Shown here piece by piece: positions 23,909-33,603 of a stretch of 47,385 nt of DNA (positions within the stretch are counted from its first letter, which is position 1; each line of letters begins with the position of its first letter). Made by a program: the position numbers and the translations under genes. This DNA is from Oscillospiraceae bacterium. GTDB taxonomy: Bacteria; Bacillota; Clostridia; Oscillospirales; CAG-382. The stretch is taken from positions 1-47,385 of the forward strand of contig SVRF01000009.1 in NCBI GenBank assembly GCA_015064945.1, in the 5' to 3' direction. Below the pieces are notes generated by a model that was not told where the DNA came from, did no database searches, and saw only the letters and a list, made by a program, of their open reading frames with translations.

Positions 23909-26900
23909 ATGCTTAGAAAGAAAATTTCAATGGACGGCAACACCGCTGCTGCGCATGTCTCTTATGCGTTTACAGAAGTTGCTGCCATCTACCCCATCAC
24001 TCCTTCCAGCCCTATGGCTGAAGTTACAGACACTTGGTCTGCATCTAACAAGAATATTTTTGGCGAACCCGCTAAGAATATTTTTGGTGACAACGTTAAG
24101 ATAGTAGAAATGCAGTCTGAAGCTGGTGCAGCTGGTGCTGTTCACGGTTCTCTTGCTGCAGGTGCTTTAACAACTACTTACACCGCTTCACAGGGTCTTC
24201 TTTTGATGATCCCTAATATGTATAAAATCGCTGGCGAGCTCCTTCCTTGTGTTATCCACGTTTCTGCTCGTTGCGTAGCTTCCCATGCGCTTAACATTTT
24301 TGGCGACCATTCCGACGTTTATGCTTGTCGTCAGACCGGCTTTGCTATGATGGCTGAGTCTAATCCTCAGGAAATTATGGACCTTGGTGCTGTTGCTCAC
24401 CTTGCAACAATTAAGGGCAGAGTTCCCTTCCTCAACTTCTTTGACGGTTTCCGTACTTCTCACGAAATCCAGAAGATCGAAGCTTGGGATTATGCTGACC
24501 TTGCTGAAATGGTTGACTTTGACGCTGTAAAAGCTTTCCGTGAACGTGCAATTAATCCCGAACACCCTGTTCTTCGCGGCTCTGCTGAAAACGGTGACAT
24601 TTTCTTCCAGCACCGTGAAGCTTGCAATACCTACTATGATGCAATCCCCGGTATCGTTGAAGAATATATGGAAAAGGTTAATGCTAAGCTTGGCACTAAC
24701 TATCAGCTCTTTAACTATTACGGCGCTCCCGATGCTGAAAAGGTTATCATCGCTATGGGTTCTGTATGCGACGTAGCAGAAGAAGTTATAGATTATCTTA
24801 CCGCAAAGGGTGAAAAGGTTGGTCTTATTAAGGTTAGACTTTACCGTCCCTTCAGAGCCGACAAGCTTGTTGCAGCTCTTCCTAAGACTTGTAAGAAGAT
24901 AGCTGTTCTTGACAGAACTAAAGAACCCGGCTCCCTCGGCGAACCTCTTTATCTCGACGTTGTTACCGCTTGTGCTACCATGGGCGTTAACGCAAAGATA
25001 GTTGGCGGCCGTTACGGTCTCGGTTCCAAGGATACTCCTCCTTCCTCTATTTTTGCTGTATACGATAACCTTGACAAGGACGAACCCAAGAACGGCTTCA
25101 CTCTTGGCATCGTTGATGATGTTACAGGCCTTTCTCTTGAAGAAAAACCTGCTCCCGATACAAGCGCAGAAGGCACCATCTCTTGCAAGTTCTGGGGTCT
25201 TGGCGGCGACGGTACTGTTGGTGCTAACAAGAACTCTATTAAGATTATAGGTGACCACACCGATAAGTTCATCCAGGCATATTTCCAGTACGACTCTAAG
25301 AAGACCAGTGGTCTTACCATTTCTCACCTTCGTTTTGGTGACAAGCCCATTAAGTCTCCTTATTATATAAATAAGGCTAACTTTGTTGCTTGCCACAACA
25401 ACGCTTACCTTACTCAGTATGACATCGTTCAGGACGTTGTTCCCGGCGGCACCTTCCTTTTGGACTGCGCTTGGACTACCGAAGAACTTGATACAAAACT
25501 TCCCGCTGCAGTTAAGCAGTACATCGCAAAGAATGATATTAACTTCTATATAATTGACGGTACGGGTATCGCAATTAACAGAATAGGCAACGCTAAGGTT
25601 AAGAACACCGTTCTTCAGTCCGCGTTCTTCTCCCTCGCAGGTATCCTTCCTAAGGATGAAGCTATTGAATATATGAAGAAGATGGCTTATAAGTCCTACA
25701 TTAAGAAGGGTCAGGCCATCGTTGATCTCAACTACAATGCTATCGAAGCAGGTAGTGACGCATATGTAAAGGTTGATGTTCCTGCTGCGTGGGCAACCTG
25801 CGCTGATGACGCTCCTAAGGCTGCTGCTACAGGCGATAGAGCGGATCTCGTTGCTTTTGTTAACGATATCGTTAAGCCTGTTGGCGCAATGAGAGGTGAC
25901 TCTCTCCCTGTTTCTGCATTCCTTAAGCATGCAGATGGTACCTTCCCTCAGGGTTCTTCCGCTTACGAGAAGAGAGGCGTTGCAGTTTCCGTTCCTGTAT
26001 GGAATAATGATAAGTGTATTCAGTGTAACATGTGTTCGTTCGTATGTCCTCACGCTGCAATCCGCCCGTTCGCACTTAACGAAGATGAAGCTGCTAAGGC
26101 TCCCGCTTGCACAAAGTTTACCGCTAAGCCCGTTGTAAAAACTGACTATAAGTTTACAATGGCTATTTCTCCTCTTGACTGTATGGGTTGTACTCTCTGC
26201 GTTAAGGCTTGTAAAGTTGGTGCGCTTGAGATGACATCGAGAGTGTCTCAGCTTGACCAGCAGGAAGCTTTCGACTACGCGGTGTCTAAGGTATCAGAAA
26301 AGCCTGAGCTTATCAACAATACCGTTAAGGGTAGTCAGTTTAAGCAGCCTCTTCTTGAGTTCTCCGGCTCTTGCGCAGGCTGTGCTGAAACTTCTTATGC
26401 TCGTCTTATTACTCAGCTCTTCGGCGAAAGAATGTACATCTCCAACGCAACAGGCTGTTCTTCCATTTGGGGCGGTTCTGCGCCTGCAACTCCTTATACC
26501 GTTAATAAGGAAAGCGGTTGCGGTCCTGCTTGGGCAAACTCTCTCTTTGAAGACAATGCTGAACACGGTCTTGGTATGGCTATCGGCCAAAAGACCATCC
26601 GTAATAGACTTATCGGTTACGTAAAGGAACTTGCTGAAAAGATCGAAGATGCAGATAAGAAGGCTATCGTTGATAACTATCTTGCGACTGTTGATGATGG
26701 TAAGACTAACACGGCAGCTACCAAGGCACTTGTTGCAATGCTTGAGGCGTGCGATTGCGATTGCGAACTCAAGAATAAGATCCTTGCAGGCAAAGATTAC
26801 CTTTCCAAGAAGTCCGTTTGGATTTTCGGCGGAGACGGTTGGGCTTATGACATTGGCTTTGGCGGTCTTGACCACGTTATCGCTTCCGGTGAAGACGTAA

Positions 26901-27457
26901 ACATCATGGTATTCGATACCGAAGTTTACTCCAACACCGGCGGTCAGGCTTCTAAGGCTTCTAACATCGGTCAGGTTGCACAGTTTGCTGCTGCCGGTAA
27001 AGCAATCGGTAAGAAGGACCTTGCCGCTATTGCAATGTCCTATGGTTATGTTTACGTGGCACAGATAGCTATGGGTTCTGATATGAACCAGACCATCAAG
27101 GCTATTACAGAAGCAGAATCTTATCCCGGTCCTTCCTTGATAATCGGTTATGCACCTTGCGAAATGCACGGTATTACCGGTGGCGGTATGCAGAACTCTC
27201 AGCTTGAGATGAAGAAAGCTGTTGATTCCGGTTACTGGCACACATTCCGTTACGATCCTCGCCGTGTTGCAGAAGGCGCTAACCCCTTCGTTCTTGATTC
27301 CAAGGAACCTACCTTGTCCTATCAGGATTTCATTAAGAGCGAAAACCGTTACAACACTCTTACCAGAGCTTTCCCTGAAAGAGCAGCTGTTCTCTTCGCA
27401 CAGGCTGAAGAAAACGCTAAGGCTAAGTACGCAAAGCTTAAGAAGTTGGCGGAATAA
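23909..27457 (+). CDS. nifJ: Pyruvate:ferredoxin (flavodoxin) oxidoreductase
   Basis: 1182 residues, a normal length for the single-chain homodimeric enzyme. It oxidises pyruvate and CoA to acetyl-CoA and CO2, reducing ferredoxin or flavodoxin. It begins with the PFOR N-terminal signature AAIYPITPSSPMAE and the MQSEAGAAGAVHG segment. Two ferredoxin-type clusters lie at C703-C706-C709-C713 and C758-C761-C764-C768. The proximal cluster motif is FSGSCAGCAETSYARL. The thiamine diphosphate site is GGDGWAYDIG (about 974) through VYSNTGGQASK. Near residue 48 there is a tandem KNIFGEPA/KNIFGDNV, an 8-residue duplication at the DNA level. Codon use is highly biased towards CTT, AAG, GGT and GTT, consistent with very high expression. 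It probably supplies reduced ferredoxin to the hydrogenase encoded at 9390-14389. Confidence 0.97.
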   Translation: MLRKKISMDGNTAAAHVSYAFTEVAAIYPITPSSPMAEVTDTWSASNKNIFGEPAKNIFGDNVKIVEMQSEAGAAGAVHGSLAAGALTTTYTASQGLLLMIPNMYKIAGELLPCVIHVSARCVASHALNIFGDHSDVYACRQTGFAMMAESNPQEIMDLGAVAHLATIKGRVPFLNFFDGFRTSHEIQKIEAWDYADLAEMVDFDAVKAFRERAINPEHPVLRGSAENGDIFFQHREACNTYYDAIPGIVEEYMEKVNAKLGTNYQLFNYYGAPDAEKVIIAMGSVCDVAEEVIDYLTAKGEKVGLIKVRLYRPFRADKLVAALPKTCKKIAVLDRTKEPGSLGEPLYLDVVTACATMGVNAKIVGGRYGLGSKDTPPSSIFAVYDNLDKDEPKNGFTLGIVDDVTGLSLEEKPAPDTSAEGTISCKFWGLGGDGTVGANKNSIKIIGDHTDKFIQAYFQYDSKKTSGLTISHLRFGDKPIKSPYYINKANFVACHNNAYLTQYDIVQDVVPGGTFLLDCAWTTEELDTKLPAAVKQYIAKNDINFYIIDGTGIAINRIGNAKVKNTVLQSAFFSLAGILPKDEAIEYMKKMAYKSYIKKGQAIVDLNYNAIEAGSDAYVKVDVPAAWATCADDAPKAAATGDRADLVAFVNDIVKPVGAMRGDSLPVSAFLKHADGTFPQGSSAYEKRGVAVSVPVWNNDKCIQCNMCSFVCPHAAIRPFALNEDEAAKAPACTKFTAKPVVKTDYKFTMAISPLDCMGCTLCVKACKVGALEMTSRVSQLDQQEAFDYAVSKVSEKPELINNTVKGSQFKQPLLEFSGSCAGCAETSYARLITQLFGERMYISNATGCSSIWGGSAPATPYTVNKESGCGPAWANSLFEDNAEHGLGMAIGQKTIRNRLIGYVKELAEKIEDADKKAIVDNYLATVDDGKTNTAATKALVAMLEACDCDCELKNKILAGKDYLSKKSVWIFGGDGWAYDIGFGGLDHVIASGEDVNIMVFDTEVYSNTGGQASKASNIGQVAQFAAAGKAIGKKDLAAIAMSYGYVYVAQIAMGSDMNQTIKAITEAESYPGPSLIIGYAPCEMHGITGGGMQNSQLEMKKAVDSGYWHTFRYDPRRVAEGANPFVLDSKEPTLSYQDFIKSENRYNTLTRAFPERAAVLFAQAEENAKAKYAKLKKLAE

Positions 27458-27470
27458 TTTTAAAGTTTAT

Positions 27471-27500
27471 GGGGCGGGCTTGGTACAGTCCGCCCCTTAG
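27471..27500 (+). terminator. GC-rich hairpin after the PFOR gene
   Basis: GGGGCGGGCT (27471-27480) pairs with AGTCCGCCCC (27487-27496) around TGGTAC. The T-run is weak (TTAGAAATTG), so some read-through into the next gene is likely. Confidence 0.6.
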
Positions 27501-27534
27501 AAATTGTATATGTTGATTTGGAGGTGCCTATTTC

Positions 27535-28614
27535 GTGAACGTGGATAATAAAAATAAATTGTACGAGTTTGAAAAGATTGCAATTATTGTTGTATTGGTT
27601 CTTGTTGTTGTGATAGGGGCTATTGTTGTGTCTATAGCAACGTCAGGAAATGACTCCCGTAACGACAAAGGCACCGATAGTGAACTTGTTATACAAGGAA
27701 CATCCGATATTTCCGAAACGGATGATTATACAGGAGACTCCGAACAGGGGGGCGAACAGGAGAATTCCGATGGTTTTGACGAAAATCCTCTGCAAGGTGG
27801 AAATGCGAACATAAAGTTTGAAACAATAACTGTTGATAACACAATGCTCACTGAAGGTGAGCTAGTTCTTGTAAATCAAGATTATGAATTCAGAAAGAAT
27901 ATTGAAGACTCGCTTGTAAACGTATATGCTGAAAAAGTTAAAAGAAATCAATCTTTTGTTTTGAGCACCACCACCTTGATGCTACGCATGGAAACCATAG
28001 ATGCGTTGTGCGATATGTTGGCAGGCTTTAATAAAGATACAAACATTGGTACACAAAGCTTGATGATAACAAATACATATGTTGATATAGATAAGCAACA
28101 AAGCGATTACGAAACGGAAGCGTCAAAGCTTGACAGTTCTAAATTGCCGTATTTACAGGCCGGTGGCGAGAGCGAGCATCACACAGGGTTGGCTTTTCAT
28201 ATGGTGGTATATCCCAATTCCCAAGGAAAGATGGGGCAGGGGTCTTATGAATGGTTCGTTGATAATTGCTGGAAGTACGGTTTTGTGTTGAGATACCCCG
28301 AAGGCAAAGAAGATAGGACGCAGGCCTTTGCTGATATTACACATTTCAGATATGTTGGCATACCACACGCTGCGTGTATGAATATAAATCAATGGGTCCT
28401 TGAAGATTATTTGGATTTCCTGCAGGATAGAACTTCTTTCGAAAATCGGAAAACCATAAAAGACAGCGAAGGCGTAGGTTATGAAGTGTATGCGGTGAAG
28501 GCTGACGAAAGCGGCAAGACGAAGGTGCCTGTGCCTGCTGCGGATTCGAATTGGTCTTATACTATAACAGGCGCAAATAATGGGTATTTCGTTGTTACAA
28601 TTAAATTAAAATAA
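27535..28614 (+). CDS. VanY-like D-alanyl-D-alanine carboxypeptidase family protein with altered metal motif
   Basis: 359 residues, GTG start 8 bases after GGAGGTG. A membrane anchor (about 15-37) is followed by an acidic low-complexity linker (about 38-95). A peptidase domain of VanY/LAS type occupies about 115-300 (YEFRKNIEDSLVNVYAEKVKR, then SEHHTGLAFHM and ITHFRYVG). In canonical VanY enzymes the zinc ligands are His and Asp in SxHxxGxAxD plus a later His, with a catalytic Glu near that His. Here the Asp position is H222, the other ligands would be H215 and H270, and the Glu position is D267. It may use a three-His site or have lost activity. The last 55 residues form a small C-terminal module. 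A substrate in peptidoglycan stem peptides is expected from the family. No promoter of its own was found, so it may be read from the PFOR transcript. Confidence 0.8.
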   Translation: MNVDNKNKLYEFEKIAIIVVLVLVVVIGAIVVSIATSGNDSRNDKGTDSELVIQGTSDISETDDYTGDSEQGGEQENSDGFDENPLQGGNANIKFETITVDNTMLTEGELVLVNQDYEFRKNIEDSLVNVYAEKVKRNQSFVLSTTTLMLRMETIDALCDMLAGFNKDTNIGTQSLMITNTYVDIDKQQSDYETEASKLDSSKLPYLQAGGESEHHTGLAFHMVVYPNSQGKMGQGSYEWFVDNCWKYGFVLRYPEGKEDRTQAFADITHFRYVGIPHAACMNINQWVLEDYLDFLQDRTSFENRKTIKDSEGVGYEVYAVKADESGKTKVPVPAADSNWSYTITGANNGYFVVTIKLK

Positions 28615-28620
28615 CATCGC

Positions 28621-28661
28621 AAAGTGCACGAACGTATGTTTTGTGCACTTTTAATTCTTTT
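28621..28661 (+). terminator. Rho-independent terminator after the VanY-like gene
   Basis: Perfect 9-base stem AAAGTGCAC (28621-28629) / GTGCACTTT (28643-28651), 13-base loop, followed by TTAATTCTTTT. Confidence 0.82.
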
Positions 28662-29004
28662 GCCGGAAATTGCAATTTGTTTTGTTTGGGTTGCACAACG
28701 TACAGGGGGTGTATGAGTGCAATATGCACAACATGATGAATGTCGGCTTTTGGCGCTTAGTTCAAATTTGAAACAGGAGCGAGCGTTCCTTTATAAATTG
28801 GTTTTTGGCTCTTGCGAATTGTGGGCGCTATTAAGCAATTTTCTTTGATTAGGGCTGTAAATTTTAAATATCTCAAATTAAACACAAGGGTGTTTCTTTT
28901 GAAAGTTTTCGCTGCTTCCGGTGGAACAATATGAACAATTAATAAAACTTGCGGTAAGGCGAGGGGACGGATTCAATATATAGATTTTCTTTATAAGTGA
29001 ATGC

Positions 29005-29033
29005 TTGACAAAGACTGTTAAATCTGCTAATAT
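29005..29033 (+). promoter_or_regulatory. Sigma-A-like promoter for the transport/DUF5696 operon
   Basis: Perfect TTGACA (29005-29010), 17-base spacer, TAATAT (29028-29033), then an approximately 50-base leader and TTAGGAGG before ATG 29092. No internal promoter or terminator was seen for the seven genes that follow. Confidence 0.8.
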
Positions 29034-29091
29034 AAAGCTTGTATTTGTATGATGTAATATTATACAGTAATAGTTTTAGGAGGAATGTTGA

Positions 29092-32000
29092 ATGGCGAGA
29101 GTAACCTCTAAGCCCAAAAGAGTGTTTGTGTTTACGCTGATGCTTGTTATGCTTATGACAGGCTTTGGCTCTGTCGGTAACGCAAGCGCTACTGATTCTG
29201 CTAACATGGAACTTCCTGATTCCATGATCAGAACCGACTTGTCAGATATTAAGGATGAACTTTCATCTACTTCGTATTCTGACTATTTGACAGTGAATTC
29301 TTATTACACGGTAGATGAAAACGGCGAAACCGTAATTAATAAGGACATGCATGCAACTGCAAGACTTGACATTGACCTGTCTGCGTATGATAATGATCAT
29401 GAAGACTTGGCAACTGTTGATTTCTTCAAGGACGCATCTGAGATTGAAGGCATAGTTGGTGCCAATGGCAACTTTTCTGCTGTTGCAGTGGGTGATGACG
29501 GAAGTATTACATACACTTTTGTTGTTGAAAAAACCGCTTTTTACTGCTTAGAAGTTGGTTATTACACCGGCAATGTATATTTCTATCCTGAAGCTGAATG
29601 TAAGACTGATGCGGAAGGTAAGCACTATCACGACTATTACGCAACCGCAGTTAAGGATGAAGGCTATTCCAATTCTTCTGCAAAATGCGAGGAATGCGGA
29701 GCAGATCTTTCTGCAATCAGTGCGAAGAATTCTGCAATAGAGAGAAAAATCCTTATAGATGGTTCTATTCCGTATAAGGAATCTCGTTCCGTTAAGTTCC
29801 AGCGTTCTTGGGCAGACGTATACTATGTTGGTAAGGGCGACGATAGAAAAGAATTGCTTTCTAACTCCCCTGAATACATTGAAGCGTTGAAAAACGCCCA
29901 CAACAAAGGCGAAACACTTTTTGTTACGGACGCTAACAAGAACGAGAAGAAACCCGAAAAGGCACTCATAAATGAGTGGGTTGCTACTGAAGTTTATGAC
30001 TCTACGGGTTATGCTTCAGATCCTCTTATGTTTTACTTGGAAGCCGGCACTCATACAGTTACTATAGACGCAATAAGAGAGCCTGTTATATTTAATTCTT
30101 TGGCATTCGTCCCTGTAAAGGTGTCAAAGACATACGAACAGTATCTCGCTGAACATAAGGATGCTAAGGATGTTCCTGCAGGTATCTGCATAACTCTCCA
30201 GGGCGAGGATTCCTGCAAAACTTCTTCAAACACCATTTATCAGACAAGCGATAGGACTTCTGCTTATACAGAGCCTCAGGATGTTGCTTGCACACTTCTC
30301 AATGAGATAGGCGGCGATAAGTGGCAGTACGTTGGTCAATGGATCGAATGGCAGGTTTCTGTTCCCGAAACAGGTTTCTATAACATTGTACCCCGTTCTA
30401 TTCAGGACTTCTATTCCGGCGTGTTTGTTTCCAGAAAGTTTTATATCGACGGTGAGGTTCCTTTTGAAGAGGCAGGCGCACTTCGTTTCGATTATAGCGA
30501 CGTGTGGAAGACAGGCGGTCTTACCGACGGGAAGACTAACTTTAAGTTCTACTTGGAGAAGGGCACTCACGTTATAAGACTTGAAGTTGTTCTTGGCGAA
30601 ATGGCTCAAATCCTTAGCGATGTTGAAACCTCTCTTAACAACATTAACTCTTATTATAGAAAAATATTGATGATTACCGGTCCCGACCCCGATGAATATC
30701 GTGACTATAGCTTCGAAAGAACTCTTCCGGAAGTAGTAAGAGGTCTTAGAAACGAAGCTAAGATACTTGAAGGCATATACGATGCACTTGTTTCTGCAAT
30801 GGGCCCTGGTGACCACTCTGTAACGCTTGAGAAAGTTGCATATACCGTTAAGCAAATGGGTAATCAGCCTTCTAAAATAGCGGCATTGATGGACGACCTT
30901 AAGACACAGACAGGTTCTTTGGGTACATGGCTAACACAAACACAGAATCAGCCTCTCAATATAGACTATATAAAGTTTATGGCTCCTTCTGATGAACTGC
31001 CCGAGGCAGAGGCAGGCTTCTTCAGGGAACTTTGGCAAGAAATTCTCAAGTTCATTATGTCCTTCTTTACCGATTATACTTCTATAAGCAGTGCTGACGG
31101 CAAGGGGACGAGCGAAACCGACCAAGCTCACACCGTAGAGGTTTGGGTTACCACCGGTCGTGACCAGGCTTCTATTTTGAGAAACTTGGTAGACGATAAG
31201 TTCTCTATAATGTATCCCGGCATCAATATTAAAGTTAAGCTTGTTGCCGCAGGTACATTGTTGCCCTCCACTTTGGCAGGTACAGGCCCTGACGTAGCTT
31301 TGGGTAATGCACAGACTGAAGCTATAAACTACGCTATTCGTTCTGCCGTAATGGCGCTCAACGATACGACTGTGTATGGTAAAGATGATGATGTAAAGGG
31401 TTACGATTTCAACAATTTTGATATTTATAAAGACGATCCTGTATATAAGAACAATGGTTATTATACCGTGGCTGATGACGGTTCTTTAGATTGGAATGTA
31501 GATACAATTGACGAAGTTAGGACTCGCTTTGCAAATCAGGCAACTGTTCCTTTGACGCTTTACGGTAAGTTGTACGGTATTCCTGAAAATATGTCTTTCT
31601 ATATGATGTTCTACAGAAAGGACATACTTGCAGAACTCGACCTTACTGTTCCTAATACTTGGGATGATTTCTATCAAATGATTTATACCTTGCAGTCCAA
31701 CAAGTTGGAGATAGGTTTCCCCTCCGGTGTTACCGGTTCTACGATTTGGATGTACCAAAAGGGTATAACTATGTATGATGAAGGCAACTTTGATGCTTAT
31801 AAGAATAATAAGGATTATTGGAACAAGTTGCAGTCTTCCGGCAATACCTATACACACGTTTATTACGATGACGAATGGAACAAAATAGGGGAGGAAGAAC
31901 TGCCCAAGACAAACGGTATGACCATTAATTTGGATGACGAAGTTGCACTTGCGTGCTTCGAAGACGTTTGTCAGCTTTATACAATGTATGATTTCCCTGT

Positions 32001-32604
32001 AACCTATGACTTCGCTAACCGTTTCCGTTCCGGCGAAATGCCTATAGCAATCGCTGACTATACAGCTTATAACCAGTTGATAGTATTTGCTCCTGAAATT
32101 AACGGCATGTGGGAGTTTACTCCTCTTCCCGGTACCGTTGGTGATGATGGTAAGATCAACAATACTACTGTAGGTACCGTTACAACGATGATGATGCTTC
32201 GTTCTGTTGAAGAAAGAGGTAACGAATTTGCTTCCTATATATTTATGCAGTGGTGGTCCGGTGCAGATGCACAGAGCAGCTACGGTAACGAAATGGAAGC
32301 TCTTCTCGGTCCTTCTGCTAAGCAGAACACGGCAAATATGGAAGCGCTCTATTCCATGCCTTGGACTAAGAGCGAATACGACAACCTTTCCGCACAGTTT
32401 AACAGCGTAACTTGTACTCCTGAATATCCCGGTGGCTACATCATAGCACGTTATGCACAGTTTGCATTCTTGGCAGTTTACAACGAAGACGCTGAACCTG
32501 TTGAAAAGTTGCAGTCTTACATCACAACAATCAATGCAGAGCTTTCTCGTAAGAGACAAGAGTTCGGTTTGCCGATAGTTGAAGATTATCCGTTGGATAA
32601 ATAG
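29092..32604 (+). CDS. Extracellular solute-binding protein fused to duplicated beta-sandwich-like modules
   Basis: 1170 residues, almost three times a normal sugar-binding protein. The signal peptide ends at an ASA-type SPase I site near residue 34; there is no lipobox cysteine. Two similar modules follow. Module 1 (about 140-345) has KILIDGSIPYKES near 219 and MFYLEAGTHTVTI near 313. Module 2 (about 395-515) has KFYIDGEVPFEEA near 449 and KFYLEKGTHVIRL near 485. These look like carbohydrate-binding beta-sandwiches (inference). A helical linker (520-670) leads to a family 1-like solute-binding domain from about 680 (TVEVWVTTGRDQASIL, GTGPDVALGNAQTEAINYA, LYGIPENMSFYMMFYRKD, MPIAIADYTAYNQ). 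It is presumably the substrate receptor for one or both permease pairs in the operon. A glycan substrate is likely but unspecified. Confidence 0.88.
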   Translation: MARVTSKPKRVFVFTLMLVMLMTGFGSVGNASATDSANMELPDSMIRTDLSDIKDELSSTSYSDYLTVNSYYTVDENGETVINKDMHATARLDIDLSAYDNDHEDLATVDFFKDASEIEGIVGANGNFSAVAVGDDGSITYTFVVEKTAFYCLEVGYYTGNVYFYPEAECKTDAEGKHYHDYYATAVKDEGYSNSSAKCEECGADLSAISAKNSAIERKILIDGSIPYKESRSVKFQRSWADVYYVGKGDDRKELLSNSPEYIEALKNAHNKGETLFVTDANKNEKKPEKALINEWVATEVYDSTGYASDPLMFYLEAGTHTVTIDAIREPVIFNSLAFVPVKVSKTYEQYLAEHKDAKDVPAGICITLQGEDSCKTSSNTIYQTSDRTSAYTEPQDVACTLLNEIGGDKWQYVGQWIEWQVSVPETGFYNIVPRSIQDFYSGVFVSRKFYIDGEVPFEEAGALRFDYSDVWKTGGLTDGKTNFKFYLEKGTHVIRLEVVLGEMAQILSDVETSLNNINSYYRKILMITGPDPDEYRDYSFERTLPEVVRGLRNEAKILEGIYDALVSAMGPGDHSVTLEKVAYTVKQMGNQPSKIAALMDDLKTQTGSLGTWLTQTQNQPLNIDYIKFMAPSDELPEAEAGFFRELWQEILKFIMSFFTDYTSISSADGKGTSETDQAHTVEVWVTTGRDQASILRNLVDDKFSIMYPGINIKVKLVAAGTLLPSTLAGTGPDVALGNAQTEAINYAIRSAVMALNDTTVYGKDDDVKGYDFNNFDIYKDDPVYKNNGYYTVADDGSLDWNVDTIDEVRTRFANQATVPLTLYGKLYGIPENMSFYMMFYRKDILAELDLTVPNTWDDFYQMIYTLQSNKLEIGFPSGVTGSTIWMYQKGITMYDEGNFDAYKNNKDYWNKLQSSGNTYTHVYYDDEWNKIGEEELPKTNGMTINLDDEVALACFEDVCQLYTMYDFPVTYDFANRFRSGEMPIAIADYTAYNQLIVFAPEINGMWEFTPLPGTVGDDGKINNTTVGTVTTMMMLRSVEERGNEFASYIFMQWWSGADAQSSYGNEMEALLGPSAKQNTANMEALYSMPWTKSEYDNLSAQFNSVTCTPEYPGGYIIARYAQFAFLAVYNEDAEPVEKLQSYITTINAELSRKRQEFGLPIVEDYPLDK

Positions 32605-32643
32605 GCGATATACTTTTTATAAAAATATTCAAGGAGATGTAAT

Positions 32644-33597
32644 ATGGAACAAAAGACAATTTCTGAGCAGCAGCAACCTGTGCTTAGAAGAGACAAATCA
32701 AAGCTCCAGTGGACTTGGATAGAAATGAAAAAGTATAAAGTTGCGTATCTTATGATCGCGCCTTTCTTCCTTCTTTTCTTCACTTTCACTGTTGTGCCTG
32801 TGCTTTTATCTGTTGTACTAAGTTTTACAACATTTAATATGCTTGAATTCCCCGACTTTATTTGGTTTGACAACTATATCAGACTTTTCCTTGATGATGA
32901 TATATTCATTTTGTCAATCAAAAACACTTTTATCTTTGCGTGTATAACCGGTCCCGTTTCTTATCTGCTGTCATTGTTTATTGCGTGGTTTATTAACGAA
33001 CTTAAGCCTAAGCTTAGAGCTTTCGTTACCCTTATATTCTACGCACCTTCTATAGCAGGTAACGTATATCTTATTTGGACCTTGCTTTTCTCCGGTGACC
33101 AATACGGTCTTGTTAACTCCTGGCTTATGCGCTTGGGCTTTATCAGCTCTCCGGTACTGTGGTTCCAGGATACCGATTACATATTCCCTTTGGTAATAGT
33201 AGTTGCTTTGTGGACCAGTCTCGGCACATCCTTCTTGACCTTCATTGCAGGCTTCCAGGTTGTTGATAAATCCTTGTATGAAGCAGGTGCGGTTGACGGT
33301 ATTAAGCACCGTTTCCAGGAACTTTGGTACATAACATTGCCGACTATGAAGCCTCAGCTTATGCTTGGTGCTATCCTGGCAATAACAAACTCTTTCGGTT
33401 TCGGTGCAGTTATAACGGCGTTAGTTGGCTTCCCCAGCCCTGACTATTGCGTGCACACAATAATGCACCATCTGCAGGACTACGGCGGATCACGTTTTGA
33501 GATGGGGTACGCTTCTGCAATCGCTACCATTTTGTTCTTGATGATGGTAGGTGCTAATGCGCTTGTAACAAAAATGATGAGAAAGGTGGGTACGTAA
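32644..33597 (+). CDS. Sugar ABC permease, MalF/UgpA type (pair 1)
   Basis: 317 residues after AAGGAGATG. Six transmembrane segments are predicted by eye, starting at about 34-60 (AYLMIAPFFLLFFTFTVVPV). The cytoplasmic EAA loop is EAGAVDGIKHRFQELWYITLPTMKP, the site that docks on the shared ATPase. A hydrophilic N-tail of about 30 residues precedes the first helix. It is the first partner of the permease encoded 6 bases downstream. No ATPase gene is in the operon, as is usual for Clostridia that share one MsmX/UgpC-type ATPase among many sugar transporters. Confidence 0.93.
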   Translation: MEQKTISEQQQPVLRRDKSKLQWTWIEMKKYKVAYLMIAPFFLLFFTFTVVPVLLSVVLSFTTFNMLEFPDFIWFDNYIRLFLDDDIFILSIKNTFIFACITGPVSYLLSLFIAWFINELKPKLRAFVTLIFYAPSIAGNVYLIWTLLFSGDQYGLVNSWLMRLGFISSPVLWFQDTDYIFPLVIVVALWTSLGTSFLTFIAGFQVVDKSLYEAGAVDGIKHRFQELWYITLPTMKPQLMLGAILAITNSFGFGAVITALVGFPSPDYCVHTIMHHLQDYGGSRFEMGYASAIATILFLMMVGANALVTKMMRKVGT

Positions 33598-33603
33598 TAA
33601 GTT

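Larger units (their letters stand above)
28615..29091. other. Intergenic region: terminator, dyads and promoter, no gene
   Basis: 477 bases without a credible gene. It begins with the terminator at 28621 and ends with the promoter at 29005 and the AGGAGG site. In between are dyads GTTG-CA-CAAC (about 28690), GTGCA-ATA-TGCAC (28717-28729) and a 12-base palindrome TTCAAATTTGAA (28761-28772). A weak hairpin AAACAC-AAGG-GTGTTT (28880-28895) is followed by CTTTT. These could be regulator sites for the transport operon. No riboswitch class was recognised. Confidence 0.5.

Noticed and set aside
28890-28925. Catabolite-repression (CcpA cre) site
   Set aside because: Only a partial match to the cre pattern around TGAAAGTTTTCG; not convincing.
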